Assembly: GCA_028287455.1 (NCBI GenBank)
Contig: JAQBPP010000348.1
Location: forward strand, 1-15,949
DNA: 15,949 nucleotides
DNA from: Bacilli bacterium
Lineage (GTDB): Bacteria; Bacillota; Bacilli; Tumebacillales; JAQBPP01
Direction: 5' to 3'
Part shown: positions 5,795 through 14,557 of the stretch, in pieces
How the letters are laid out: the number at the start of each line of letters is the position of its first letter
How positions within the stretch are numbered: the first letter of the stretch is position 1
Made by a program: the position numbers and the translations under genes
The notes under the pieces: model-generated
What the model was told of the DNA's origin: nothing
Seen by the model: the letters and a program-made list of their open reading frames with translations, nothing else
Database searches by the model: none

Positions 5795-8700
5795 CTAGGC
5801 AATTCCTTGTGTTTCCTTACTGCTGTGCATGGGCTCCAGATCATGCAGTTTGACCGACACCAGTTTTGATATCCCGGATTCCTGCATCGTCACGCCGTAT
5901 AACACGTCTGCTCCTTCCATCGTACCACGCCGGTGGGTAATGGCAATAAACTGGGTTTGGGAGGAGAAGGAGCGCAGATACTGTACGAATCTGGTTACAT
6001 TGGCTTCATCAAGCGCGGCTTCCACCTCATCAAGCACACAGAACGGCACCGGTTTGACATGCAGGATCGAAAACAACAGCGCCATGGCAGTTAGTGCCCG
6101 CTCACCGCCAGATAACAGCGAAAGATTTTGCAGCTTCTTCCCTGGAGGTTGGGCAACGATATCAATTCCGGTCGTCAGCTGATGATCCGGATCCACCAGG
6201 AGTAAATCAGCTCTTCCGCCGCCAAACAAAGCGCCAAACACATGATGAAAATGCTCCCGTATGGCTGTAAATGTTTCCATGAATCGCTTCGACATTTCTG
6301 CATCCATTTCGGTAATCACATCATAAATCTTGGTTTTCGCTTCAACCAAATCATTGCGCTGCCCAGTCAGAAACTCAAAACGTTCCAACTGTCTGGCGTA
6401 TTCCTCAATCGATCCTAAATTAACATCCCCCAGCCGCTCTACTTCCTGGCGCAACGAATGGACGATGCTCCGGCTGTGCTGCGGATCTTCCGGCAGTGGG
6501 TAATGCGCTTTCGCCCACTCAAAAGACATTTGGTATTCAGCAGCAAGTTTTTCGAGCTGTGCGGATAATTCGACATCAGTGCGTGTTAAAGCCAGCTCAC
6601 TTTGGTGGAACTTAGCCTCAGTCTGCTTGAGCTGATCCCGGAGCAGCCGAATCTGTTCGCCCCCGTCATCCACCGCTTTTTGCAGCAGCGCCCGCTCAGT
6701 TCGCTTCTGAACGAGGTTTTGCTCCAACTCGTCTTTTTGCTGTTTTAACAGATTTATCTGAGTTTCACATGTTTCAGTTTCTACGCGTATCTGCGTTAAC
6801 CGCTCGCTTAACCTGCTGTGTTCCTGTTGTTTGGCCTGGATTTCCTGTTCGATCAATTTTAATCGGTTTTCGTGTCTGTTGACGTTTTCTTGTCTCGAAC
6901 GCAATTCTTGATCTTTGGCGGCAAGTTGAACCTTAAACTGCGTCAACTCCTCCGATAAATCAGCGTGCTGCGCCTGCAGCAGTTTCAACCTCTGCTCCAA
7001 TTCGTCCACTTCAGCTTGCGCGTGCGTCACGCGGTCAGAACTGCTCGTAAGCTCTGTCTGAACTGCTGTCGTTTTGTTTCGCAAAGCATCTCGTTCCCCG
7101 CAAAGCTGCTCTTTGTCATAAACAACGCCCTCTGTCTGCTCTGATACAGACTGCCACCTGCTAGATAATTCGCGTCGTTCTGACTCGCTCTCGGCAGTTT
7201 GTGACCGGACACTTGCCAGCTGTTGTTCTGCCTGCTGAGCTTCTTTGCGCAGTCCGTCCATCTGCCCGTTCAATGTGCTCACTTTCTGTTCTGCAAGCGT
7301 CAAGTCTTGTTTTCGTGTTGTGCATTCCGTCTCCAGATCCGCAATTTCACGTGTCCGTGCAAGCAGACTGGTAGAGCGTTTTTGTTCACTGCCTCCGGTC
7401 ATCGATCCGCCTGGGTTCACTACGTCACCATCCAAGGTGACAATTCGCGTTCGATAATTGACTGAGCGCGCCATCTCGGTGGCCACTTGAATCGATTCGG
7501 CTACCACCACTTGACCCAGCAAGTTTTCCAAGATCGTTGTGTACTTACGATCGGTCTCGACCAGTTCACTGGCGATGCCAATATAACCCGGTTTTCGCTC
7601 GAGATCCCGACGATCGTCTGCCTGCAGCCTACGCGATTTGATCACATTCAAAGGAAGAAACGTCGCACGTCCGCCGCCTGAGCGTTTTAAATGAACGATC
7701 GCCTCTTTGCCTGCAGCGTCTGTTTCCACTACTACATGCTGCAAGCTGCCCCCCAGCGCTGTTTCAATCGCCACTTCATACTTACGAGACACTTTGATTA
7801 AATCTGCTACTGCTCCGCAGATTCCTTTGACCTGTTTGCGGTCAGCCGCTTGCAAAATGGCACGCACGCCAGAATTATATCCCCCATATTCCTGCTGCAT
7901 ATCGCGCAGAAGATCAAGCCTCGACTGTTTGGATGCCAGTTCGGTTTGGAATCTTCTGATGGAAGCAAGAAACTGCTCACGCTCTGCCTGTCTGCTGGTG
8001 AGCTCCTGTGTGAATTCGTTCAGTTTTTGCTGCAGTTGTACGCTTTGCCCGGTTAGACGTGTTAACTCTTCAGTTTTACTGGTGAGAGTTTCCTGAATCG
8101 ATGCTGCTCTCACTTCAGCCGCTCGTTCTTCTTCCGTAAACCGTTCAATTCGCCGTTCAATCAATTCCAAATTCGTTTCCAAATTGCGCAGTTCATTGCG
8201 GCCCACGGCGGCTTGATTCAAGAACTGGATCAGTTCAGCCTTTTGCGTTTCCAGCTGTTGTTCAACGCTATTTCTAAGCAGCATCGCCTGACCGCTAATC
8301 TGCTCCTTATCCATCTTTTCCAGTAAATCCTGGATTGTCAGCTCTACATCCTGTACCGCTTTCAGCTCAGCTGACAGTTCCTGAGCCACTTGCTTTTGTT
8401 CCTGCGTCAGGCGCTCCATCATCAAATGCGATTCTTCCAGCAGGTGCGAAGTGGCCGCAATTCGCTCCAGCAGCACCCGTTTCTCGCCTTCCGTTTGCTC
8501 CCATTCTGTCGCCGCCTTTAAATGACGATCCTGCAGCGATGTCAGTTCGCTATCTTTTTGATCATACGCCAGTTTTACTTGCAGCATGTCTGCTTCTGCG
8601 CCTGAAATGGATGCGGCGCCTGCTGCTGCCAGCTCTTTTATCGAATCAATTTCACCCGAGAGCAGCTTCCACTGAGCATCGAGTTCTTCAATGGTGTAAA

Positions 8701-9391
8701 TGGCTAAAGAGATTTCATGTTCTGCGAGGTCTGCTTTGATTTGCTTATAATGTTCAGCAACTTCTTTTTGCCTGGCGAGCGGTTCGAGGTTCTGTTCGAT
8801 CTCATGGAGCACATCATGAATACGAACTAAATTTCCCTCTGTTTCTTCCAGCCGTTTTTCTGCTTCCCTTTTCCGTGATTTATAGCGTACGATACCTGCT
8901 GCTTCTTCAAAAATCCCTCTCCGGTCTTCTGATTTCGTCGAGAGAATTTCTTCAATCCTGCCTTGGCCGATAATGGAATAAGCCTCTTTGCCAAGGCCAG
9001 TATCCATAAACAATTCGGTAATGTCTTTTAAACGACAGGATTGACGATTGAGCAAATATTCGCTGTCGCCTGACCGATAAACACGCCGAGTAACCGTTAC
9101 TTCGGAAAAATCAAGCGGAAGTGTACCGTCGCTGTTATCCAGTGTCAGGGACACTTCACAGAAGTTCACAGAACGGCGTGAATCCGAACCTGAGAAGATG
9201 ACATCTTCCATTTTCGAGCCCCGCAGATTTTTGGCACTCTGTTCCCCCAGCACCCACCTGATTGAATCAGACACGTTGCTTTTTCCGGAACCATTGGGTC
9301 CTACCACAGCTGTTACACCTGGCACAAATTCCAATTCGGTACGGTCAGCAAACGATTTGAAACCGGTTAGCTCCATTCGCTTCAAATACAC
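5795..9391 (-). CDS. smc: Chromosome partition protein Smc
   Basis: Smc is the long coiled-coil ATPase that, with ScpA and ScpB, extrudes DNA loops and separates replicated origins. The 1198-residue product has the full architecture. These positions count from the alternative TTG start, two residues earlier: Walker A GPNGSGKS at 33-40, a first coiled coil from about 165 to 500, a hinge at about 505-670 ending in GGSMTGGS, a second coiled coil to about 1010, ABC signature LSGGE at 1095-1099, and Walker B with the D1123-E1124 pair in VLDEVEAALDE. The start is uncertain. AGGAGG (9407-9402) is 10 nt from GTG 9391 and only 4 nt from TTG 9397. GTG gives the family-like opening (M)YLKRMELTGFKSFA and is preferred. 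The gene lies directly after rnc; the ribosome binding site overlaps the rnc stop. Confidence 0.97.
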   Translation of the reverse strand: MYLKRMELTGFKSFADRTELEFVPGVTAVVGPNGSGKSNVSDSIRWVLGEQSAKNLRGSKMEDVIFSGSDSRRSVNFCEVSLTLDNSDGTLPLDFSEVTVTRRVYRSGDSEYLLNRQSCRLKDITELFMDTGLGKEAYSIIGQGRIEEILSTKSEDRRGIFEEAAGIVRYKSRKREAEKRLEETEGNLVRIHDVLHEIEQNLEPLARQKEVAEHYKQIKADLAEHEISLAIYTIEELDAQWKLLSGEIDSIKELAAAGAASISGAEADMLQVKLAYDQKDSELTSLQDRHLKAATEWEQTEGEKRVLLERIAATSHLLEESHLMMERLTQEQKQVAQELSAELKAVQDVELTIQDLLEKMDKEQISGQAMLLRNSVEQQLETQKAELIQFLNQAAVGRNELRNLETNLELIERRIERFTEEERAAEVRAASIQETLTSKTEELTRLTGQSVQLQQKLNEFTQELTSRQAEREQFLASIRRFQTELASKQSRLDLLRDMQQEYGGYNSGVRAILQAADRKQVKGICGAVADLIKVSRKYEVAIETALGGSLQHVVVETDAAGKEAIVHLKRSGGGRATFLPLNVIKSRRLQADDRRDLERKPGYIGIASELVETDRKYTTILENLLGQVVVAESIQVATEMARSVNYRTRIVTLDGDVVNPGGSMTGGSEQKRSTSLLARTREIADLETECTTRKQDLTLAEQKVSTLNGQMDGLRKEAQQAEQQLASVRSQTAESESERRELSSRWQSVSEQTEGVVYDKEQLCGERDALRNKTTAVQTELTSSSDRVTHAQAEVDELEQRLKLLQAQHADLSEELTQFKVQLAAKDQELRSRQENVNRHENRLKLIEQEIQAKQQEHSRLSERLTQIRVETETCETQINLLKQQKDELEQNLVQKRTERALLQKAVDDGGEQIRLLRDQLKQTEAKFHQSELALTRTDVELSAQLEKLAAEYQMSFEWAKAHYPLPEDPQHSRSIVHSLRQEVERLGDVNLGSIEEYARQLERFEFLTGQRNDLVEAKTKIYDVITEMDAEMSKRFMETFTAIREHFHHVFGALFGGGRADLLLVDPDHQLTTGIDIVAQPPGKKLQNLSLLSGGERALTAMALLFSILHVKPVPFCVLDEVEAALDEANVTRFVQYLRSFSSQTQFIAITHRRGTMEGADVLYGVTMQESGISKLVSVKLHDLEPMHSSKETQGIA

Positions 9392-9401
9392 GGACAAGGA
9401 T

Positions 9402-9407
9402 CCTCCT
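9402..9407 (-). promoter_or_regulatory. Ribosome binding site bearing on the smc start
   Basis: AGGAGG on the minus strand overlaps the rnc TAG stop. It is 4 nt from TTG 9397 and 10 nt from GTG 9391. Usual spacing is about 5-10 nt, so it fits GTG somewhat better but does not exclude TTG. Confidence 0.55.
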
Positions 9408-10179
9408 AGGTCTGGCTGTCTACTTTAGAGAGTGCTTCTTTCGCTGCAAATTGTTCTGCTTCTTTCTTCGACTTGCCTACCCCTTGTCCCTGCACCAACC
9501 CATTCAAAAGTACTTGCGCGACAAATTCCCTGCTGTGTGCAGGCCCTCGTTCTTCAACGATTTGATACACAAGAGCCAAATTGGGTTCACGCTGCACGCG
9601 CTCTTGCAAAAGTGTTTTATAATCAGTCAGAGCCTTGATCACTACATCGACCAAAGAGAATAAGTGATTCGCGAAAAAGATGCGCACAACGGCAAACCCC
9701 TGATCCAGATAAAGGGCGCCAACAAATGCTTCAAATACATCTGCTAAAATTGATGGCCGCTTGCGTCCGCCTGTTAATTCTTCCCCCCTGCCCAGGAGCA
9801 AATAGCTGTCGAATTTGAGCTGCAAGGCAAATGTGACTAAAGACGGCTCGCACACGATCGCAGCGCGCATTCTTGTCAATTCGCCCTCTGGCAGGCAGGG
9901 ATATTTCTCAAACAGGTATTCAGACACAGCAAGCTCTAATACGGCGTCGCCAAGAAACTCCAATCGTTCATTATCGGAGAGAGGCGCAAATCGATGTTCA
10001 TTGCGATATGATGCGTGAGTGAACGCCTGCCGTAATAATTCTTCATTCTGGAACGAGACTTGCAATTGCTCTTGCAGCTTGCGCACGTTCGCCGCCATTC
10101 TCGCGATTCCCCTATTCACTATGATGTCATCGATATCGTCCAAACGAATAGACCCTGAAGAAGAATCCCCAGGGTCCAT
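9406..10179 (-). CDS. rnc: Ribonuclease III
   Basis: RNase III cuts double-stranded RNA as a dimer with Mg2+, processing rRNA precursors, the SRP RNA precursor and some mRNAs. The protein has the catalytic signature NERLEFLGD at 70-78 (E74, D78), a second acidic pair D147 and E150 in ADVFEAFVGALYLDQG, and a C-terminal double-stranded-RNA-binding domain (about 186-253) with GKSKKEAEQFAAKEAL. The given start (257 residues) has GGAG 8 nt upstream. A second in-frame ATG at 10098 (230 residues, preceded by AGGGGA) gives an N-terminus closer to many relatives and cannot be excluded. The first 27 residues, rich in D and S, are not conserved in the family as I know it. A hairpin overlaps the upstream start. 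fabF ends 32 bp before. Confidence 0.96.
   Translation of the reverse strand: MDPGDSSSGSIRLDDIDDIIVNRGIARMAANVRKLQEQLQVSFQNEELLRQAFTHASYRNEHRFAPLSDNERLEFLGDAVLELAVSEYLFEKYPCLPEGELTRMRAAIVCEPSLVTFALQLKFDSYLLLGRGEELTGGRKRPSILADVFEAFVGALYLDQGFAVVRIFFANHLFSLVDVVIKALTDYKTLLQERVQREPNLALVYQIVEERGPAHSREFVAQVLLNGLVQGQGVGKSKKEAEQFAAKEALSKVDSQT
10148..10179 (-). repeat. Hairpin overlapping the upstream rnc start codon
   Basis: On the minus strand GACCCTG (10176-10170) and CAGGGTC (10157-10151) are perfect inverted repeats with a 12-nt loop. G-U and A-U pairs can extend the stem outward into the ATG (10179-10177) and inward by three pairs. The stem would hide the start codon if rnc begins there. The sequence after it, TATTCGTTTGG, is only a poor U-tract. 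It could be a leader hairpin of rnc or a weak terminator after fabF. Confidence 0.5.
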
Positions 10180-10211
10180 AACTGCTGCTCCAATGCATCT
10201 TCTCTTAAAAG

Positions 10212-11456
10212 CTACTGGGTAAAGCGTTTGAGTATGATCGACGCATTATGGCCGCCAAATCCAAATGAATTCGACATGACACAATCGACTTTGATCGGCC
10301 TGGCCTGACCGGGGACATAGTCTAAATCACACTCTGGATCGGGAGTAGTTAAGTTAATTGTCGGTGGAACAATTTGATCCTGGATGCTCATAACGCAGGC
10401 AATGGCTTCGATGCCGCCGGCAGCACCCAGCAAATGTCCAGTCATTGATTTGGTAGAGGAAATGGCCACTTGATAGGCATAATCTCCAAATGCATTTTTA
10501 ATTGCCATTGTTTCGAACTTATCATTCAAGTCAGTCGACGTTCCATGAGCATTAATATAGTCAATTTCTGCCGGGTTTATGTGTGCGTCCTTGAGCGCAA
10601 ACCGCATCGCTCTTGCAGCCCCGGCACCCTCAGGTGCTGGCGCTGTCACATGATAAGCGTCGCCGCTCATGCCATATCCAACCACTTCCGCCAAGATCGT
10701 CGCACCGCGTGTTTGCGCATGTTCAAGCTCTTCAATGACCAAAATGCCTGCGCCTTCCCCCAATACGAACCCATCGCGGTGTGCATCAAACGGGCGGCTG
10801 GCTTCAGTTGGCCGATCATTATAAGAGGTGCAAATGGCCTTGGCATTCGTAAATCCTGCAAATGCAACGGGAACAATTGCCGATTCGGATCCTCCGCAAA
10901 TCATCACGTCTGCCTGACCCCGCTCGATGATTTTAAAAGCGTCACCGATCGCATTTGTGCCAGTGGCACAGGCGGAGATGGGGGATGAGTTTGGCCCCTT
11001 TGCGCCAAATTGGATCGAAACCTGACCGGATGCCATATCGGAAATCATCATTGGAATGAGCAGCGGGCTAACGCGTTTTGGTCCGCGCTCATGCAGTGTG
11101 ATGATATTCTCGGAAAGCGTAGTGATCCCGCCAATTCCGGATCCGATGTAAACGCCAACTTCTTCCTCGTTTTCTTCTGTAATTTCGAGGCCGCTTTGCT
11201 CCATTGCCTGTTTGGCGGCGGCCACTGCAAATTGAGCAAAACGATCCATTCTGCGGGCATCTTTTTTATCTATGTAATCTTCAGGTTCAAAGTCGTTGAC
11301 TTGTCCTGCAATCTGGCATGCAAAATCAGAAGCGTCAAATCGATCCAGGCGAGAGATCCCTGATTTCCCCTCGAGCAGTGCGTTCCAAAACGTATCGACC
11401 CGATTCCCAAGGGGAGAAATCACTCCCATACCTGTTACGACGACTCGTCTAGTCAA
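10212..11456 (-). CDS. fabF: Beta-ketoacyl-ACP synthase II FabF
   Basis: FabF condenses malonyl-ACP with a growing acyl-ACP, releasing CO2, in the elongation cycle of type II fatty-acid synthesis. The 414-residue thiolase-fold protein has the nucleophile C163 in SACATGTNAIGDA, the histidines H304 (NAHGTST) and H341 (TGHLLGAAGG), and the C-terminal SNSFGFGGHNAS motif. The Cys-His-His triad separates FabF from FabH. The start is TTG at 11456-11454, with AGGTGAT five nt upstream; no ATG lies near and the MTRRVVVTGMGV opening is standard. In B. subtilis fabF is paired with fabHA away from this cluster; here it follows acpP after a 118-bp gap holding a long hairpin. Confidence 0.98.
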   Translation of the reverse strand: MTRRVVVTGMGVISPLGNRVDTFWNALLEGKSGISRLDRFDASDFACQIAGQVNDFEPEDYIDKKDARRMDRFAQFAVAAAKQAMEQSGLEITEENEEEVGVYIGSGIGGITTLSENIITLHERGPKRVSPLLIPMMISDMASGQVSIQFGAKGPNSSPISACATGTNAIGDAFKIIERGQADVMICGGSESAIVPVAFAGFTNAKAICTSYNDRPTEASRPFDAHRDGFVLGEGAGILVIEELEHAQTRGATILAEVVGYGMSGDAYHVTAPAPEGAGAARAMRFALKDAHINPAEIDYINAHGTSTDLNDKFETMAIKNAFGDYAYQVAISSTKSMTGHLLGAAGGIEAIACVMSIQDQIVPPTINLTTPDPECDLDYVPGQARPIKVDCVMSNSFGFGGHNASIILKRFTQ

Positions 11457-11494
11457 GTGAGATCACCTAGTCCTCTCGTTACTTTCCAAATAGG

Positions 11495-11535
11495 CAAGAC
11501 ACAAGCCCCGCTATCAGCGAACGGGACTTGTCTTG
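11495..11535 (-). repeat. Long imperfect hairpin between acpP and fabF
   Basis: On the minus strand CAAGACAAGTCCCG (11535-11522) can pair with CGGGGCTTGTGTCTTG (11510-11495), giving 14 pairs with one G-U and a 2-nt bulge around an 11-nt loop. No U-run follows on the minus strand (CCTATTTGG) and none on the plus strand, so a standard terminator is unlikely. The gap 11457-11574 holds no gene. The hairpin may protect the acpP 3' end, be a processing site, or weaken read-through into fabF. Confidence 0.6.
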
Positions 11536-11574
11536 AGCATTGTTTGCCGGAAACTAGCAGATTAACCGGTTCTC

Positions 11575-11808
11575 CTATTGGTGCGCTTCAATGTATTTTA
11601 CTACTTCACCTACACTGGTAATTTTCTCAGCATCTTCATCTGAGATTTCCAGATCAAATTCATCTTCAAGCTCCATAACAAGTTCGACCACATCCAGGGA
11701 GTCGGCTCCTAAGTCGTCTTTGAAAGAGGATTCCATCTTCACGTCAGCTTCCTCTACACCCAATCGGTCAACAATGATAGTTTTCACGCGATCAAACACG
11801 TCAGACAT
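11575..11808 (-). CDS. acpP: Acyl carrier protein
   Basis: ACP carries the growing acyl chain on a phosphopantetheine arm and hands it between FabD, FabH, FabG, FabF and later PlsX. The 77-residue, strongly acidic protein has the modification site S37 in GADSLDVVELVMELEDEF and the usual four-helix layout. The ATG at 11808 is supported by GGGAGGTG five nt upstream; an in-frame TTG further upstream would make the ribosome binding site part of the coding region. It lies 26 bp after fabG. acpP needs high expression, which the strong ribosome binding site and the hairpin after the gene both suit. Confidence 0.98.
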   Translation of the reverse strand: MSDVFDRVKTIIVDRLGVEEADVKMESSFKDDLGADSLDVVELVMELEDEFDLEISDEDAEKITSVGEVVKYIEAHQ

Positions 11809-11834
11809 GCTTTCACCTCCCTTCAAGTACTATA

Positions 11835-12572
11835 CTACATTGCCATGCCGCCGTCGACAGATAACACTTGCCCTGTGATATAGCTGCTTTGGTCCGAGGC
11901 GAGGAAAGCCACGACTGCAGCTACATCAGCAGGTTTTCCTAGCCTTGCCAGCGGAATTTGATCGAGCAGCTTGACCTTGACATCCTCGCCAAGCTGTACC
12001 GTCATATCCGTTTCTATGTACCCTGGTGCAATTGCATTAACCGTAATGCCCCGGCTCGCCAGCTCCCTCGCGGTAGATTTTGTAAGTCCGATCACACCCG
12101 CTTTGGCAGCAACGTAATTAGCCTGACCGGGATTGCCGAGGATCCCTACCACAGAGGTGATGTTGATGATGCGCCCGTAACGGGCTTTCATCATGGGCCT
12201 CGCCGCAGCTCTAGTGCAGGCAAAGACGCCTTTGAGATTCGTTTCAATAACCGAATTCCATTCTTCTTCTTTCATTCTTATTAGCAAGTTGTCTTTTGTT
12301 ATGCCAGCGTTGTTAACTAAAATATCAATTTTTCCAAACTGTTCCACTGTTCGAGCAATCAAAGCGTCTGCTTCAGTCAAAACGCCGACATTGGCCTGCA
12401 CTGCCAGCGCCTGCACGCCATAGCGTTTCACCTCAGCCAGGACCTCAAGCGCTTTAGCCTCATTGCCCGCATAATTAATCACCACATCAGTTCCCCGGCG
12501 GGCCAGCTCCAGAACAATCTCTCGCCCAATGCCGCGTGAACCACCGGTTACTACTGCCACTGGATTCGACAT
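11835..12572 (-). CDS. fabG: 3-oxoacyl-ACP reductase FabG
   Basis: FabG reduces 3-oxoacyl-ACP to 3-hydroxyacyl-ACP with NADPH. The 245-residue short-chain dehydrogenase has the nucleotide-binding motif TGGSRGIG at 9-16, NNAG at 87-90, and the catalytic set S140, Y153 and K157 (YVAAK). The C-terminal ITGQVLSVDGGMAM is characteristic of FabG. The ATG has AAGGAG seven nt upstream and lies 11 bp after the fabD stop. Membership of the fab cluster makes the assignment firm among the many SDR relatives. Confidence 0.98.
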   Translation of the reverse strand: MSNPVAVVTGGSRGIGREIVLELARRGTDVVINYAGNEAKALEVLAEVKRYGVQALAVQANVGVLTEADALIARTVEQFGKIDILVNNAGITKDNLLIRMKEEEWNSVIETNLKGVFACTRAAARPMMKARYGRIINITSVVGILGNPGQANYVAAKAGVIGLTKSTARELASRGITVNAIAPGYIETDMTVQLGEDVKVKLLDQIPLARLGKPADVAAVVAFLASDQSSYITGQVLSVDGGMAM

Positions 12573-12583
12573 ATAAAGGCTCC

Positions 12584-13528
12584 TTATTCATTTAGCTGTT
12601 GGATGAGTGCGGTTAAGCTTGCTGTATCAGACGCTGCGTGCACAGGTAATTTCCGGTTCACTTTTTTAATCAAACCGGATAGCACGGTGCCCGAGCCGAG
12701 CTCAATAAACCGTTCGACCCCTTGATCCAGCATGTACCTGACACTGTCTTCCCATAACACCGAAGAGAAGACCTGGCTGGTGAGCGCTTGAAAAATTTCG
12801 TCTGGTTCTGTGACCGCTTTGGCTGACACATTGGCCACCACAGGTATTTTCGCCGGAAAAATCGAAATTCCTCTCAATTCGTCAGCCAATTTTTCAGCGG
12901 CCGGCTTCATTAACGACGAATGAAACGGACCTGACACGACGAGTTCAATCACGCGCGCGCCTGCTGCTCTCAACTGATCCGACGCCTGCGAAACCGCATG
13001 CGCTTCGCCGGATATGACGATTTGTCCTGGACAATTGAGATTGGCCAATTCAACTGGCCGCTTGTCTGTTGAAACAGACGCACAAATGGACTCAATGGCT
13101 ACCTTGTCCAGTCCCAGAATCGCCGACATCGCTCCAAGCCCAGCCGGCACCGCTTCGTCCATGAATTGCCCGCGCAAATGAACGATTCTCACCGCATCCG
13201 AAAACGTCAAACTGCCTGCTGCAACCAACGCGGAATATTCGCCCAGCGAATGTCCTGCTGCAAAGCTTGGGACAAGCGGTCCAGCAAGCGAGGCCTGCAG
13301 CACGCGCAAACAAGCGACCGACATTGTGAGCAGCGCCGGCTGCGTATAATAGGTGAGCCGCAGTTGATCTTCCGGCCCCTCCCAAATGATCTTGCTTAAA
13401 GAAAACCCAAGCGATTCGTCAGCTTCCGCAAAAACGTCCCGAGCCACCGCAAATTCCTGTGCAAGGTCTTTGCCCATCCCCACTTTTTGAGCACCTTGGC
13501 CCGGAAATACAAACGCTGTAGTTGTCAC
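12584..13528 (-). CDS. fabD: Malonyl-CoA:ACP transacylase FabD
   Basis: FabD moves malonyl from CoA to ACP, supplying the extender unit for FabH and FabF. The 314-residue protein shows FPGQGAQ at 8-14, the nucleophile S94 in GHSLGE, R119 that binds the malonyl carboxylate, and H203 in GPFHSSLM. The start is GTG at 13528-13526 with GAGGA eight nt upstream; no ATG is near and the opening MTTTAFVFPGQGAQ is standard. It follows fabH after a 36-bp AT-rich gap in which I see no clear promoter. Confidence 0.97.
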   Translation of the reverse strand: MTTTAFVFPGQGAQKVGMGKDLAQEFAVARDVFAEADESLGFSLSKIIWEGPEDQLRLTYYTQPALLTMSVACLRVLQASLAGPLVPSFAAGHSLGEYSALVAAGSLTFSDAVRIVHLRGQFMDEAVPAGLGAMSAILGLDKVAIESICASVSTDKRPVELANLNCPGQIVISGEAHAVSQASDQLRAAGARVIELVVSGPFHSSLMKPAAEKLADELRGISIFPAKIPVVANVSAKAVTEPDEIFQALTSQVFSSVLWEDSVRYMLDQGVERFIELGSGTVLSGLIKKVNRKLPVHAASDTASLTALIQQLNE

Positions 13529-13564
13529 TGTTCTCGTCCTCTTCAGTTCAATATATTATCAATT

Positions 13565-14554
13565 CTACATTCGAATCGCACAGGCTCCCCAAGTTAAACC
13601 TGCACCAAATCCGCACAATACAAGCAAATCGCCAGACCCCAGCCTGCCAGATCGTTTGGCTTCATCGAGCGCGAGTGGAATCGACGCAGAGGAAGTATTC
13701 CCATAGTTTTGCACATTGACAAATACCTGCTCTTCGGTCAAACCAAGCCGTTCGCGCGCCGCGTCAATTATGCGGATATTGGCTTGATGTGGAATCAGGC
13801 AATCGACATCGGCCATGGACAATCCTGCTTTTTCCACTGCTTCCCGTGTCAAATTATCCATGATGCGCACCGCAAATTTAAACACTTCTTTGCCGTTCAT
13901 GACGATAGAATGTTCATGTTCGGCGACTGTTTGCGTCGAAGCTGGAGCTTTGGAACCGCCTGCGCGCTGAATCAAGAGTTCGCCGCCGCTGCCATCTGAC
14001 CCCAATTGAATGGAGAGGATCCCTTTGCCCTGAGGTACTTCCCCTAATACGACCGCCCCTGCCGCATCGCCAAACAAAACGCAGGTATTTCGATCCTGAT
14101 AGTTCGTGATTCTCGATAATAAATCGGCACCTATCACAAGAATTTTGCGATAAAGTCCGGAGGCGATCATCGGCGCTGCCGTAGAAACAGCGTAGAGAAA
14201 ACCACTGCAGCCCGCAGATAAATCAAACGCCGCAGCCCGCGTGGCACCCAGCCGGTTTTGCAGCAGACAGGCGGTGGCGGGAAACTGATAGTCGGGTGTA
14301 ACTGTAGCGACAATAATTAGATCCAGTTCATCCGCTGTGATGCCGGCGTCTGCCAATGCCTTGACTGCAGCCATATAAGCGTAATCAGAAGTGGATTGTC
14401 CCTCGCCCGCGATGCGCCGCTGCTGGATGCCCGTGCGGGTTTTAATCCATTCATCGCTCGTATCGACCATTTTTTCCAAATCAGCGTTAGTTAAAATAAG
14501 TTCCGGCACTGCTGAGCCTGTGCCGATAATACCTACAGGAATTCCTTGCAGCAT
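13565..14554 (-). CDS. fabH: Beta-ketoacyl-ACP synthase III FabH
   Basis: FabH starts fatty-acid synthesis by condensing an acyl-CoA primer with malonyl-ACP. In Bacilli the primers are often branched, giving iso and anteiso fatty acids. The 329-residue protein has the catalytic triad C116 (AGCSGF), H256 (PHQAN) and N286 (NYGNTS), and the terminal GFGAGLTWGACAIRM. The conserved opening GIIGTGSAVPE and the DTSDEWIKTRTGI motif at 31-43 are present. The ATG at 14554 has GAGGAG eight nt upstream, overlapping the plsX 3' end; the gap to plsX is 3 bp. B. subtilis keeps its two fabH genes elsewhere, so this position marks a different lineage. Confidence 0.98.
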   Translation of the reverse strand: MLQGIPVGIIGTGSAVPELILTNADLEKMVDTSDEWIKTRTGIQQRRIAGEGQSTSDYAYMAAVKALADAGITADELDLIIVATVTPDYQFPATACLLQNRLGATRAAAFDLSAGCSGFLYAVSTAAPMIASGLYRKILVIGADLLSRITNYQDRNTCVLFGDAAGAVVLGEVPQGKGILSIQLGSDGSGGELLIQRAGGSKAPASTQTVAEHEHSIVMNGKEVFKFAVRIMDNLTREAVEKAGLSMADVDCLIPHQANIRIIDAARERLGLTEEQVFVNVQNYGNTSSASIPLALDEAKRSGRLGSGDLLVLCGFGAGLTWGACAIRM

Positions 14555-14557
14555 GCA

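Noticed and set aside
5288..5869. Plus-strand open frame of 193 codons opposite ftsY and the smc end
   Set aside because: It is a shadow of conserved minus-strand genes. It crosses the ftsY-smc junction and shows no family resemblance.
11823..11837. AGTA-CTA-TACT near the fabG stop, resembling a FapR operator
   Set aside because: The arms are only 4 bp and the spacing differs from the known FapR site, which has TTAGTA-type arms further apart. It also overlaps the fabG stop and acpP leader with no promoter in view.
13092..13385. Second minus-strand frame inside fabD (97 codons)
   Set aside because: fabD is intact in its own frame with all catalytic residues. The overlapping product is low-complexity and has no credible start.
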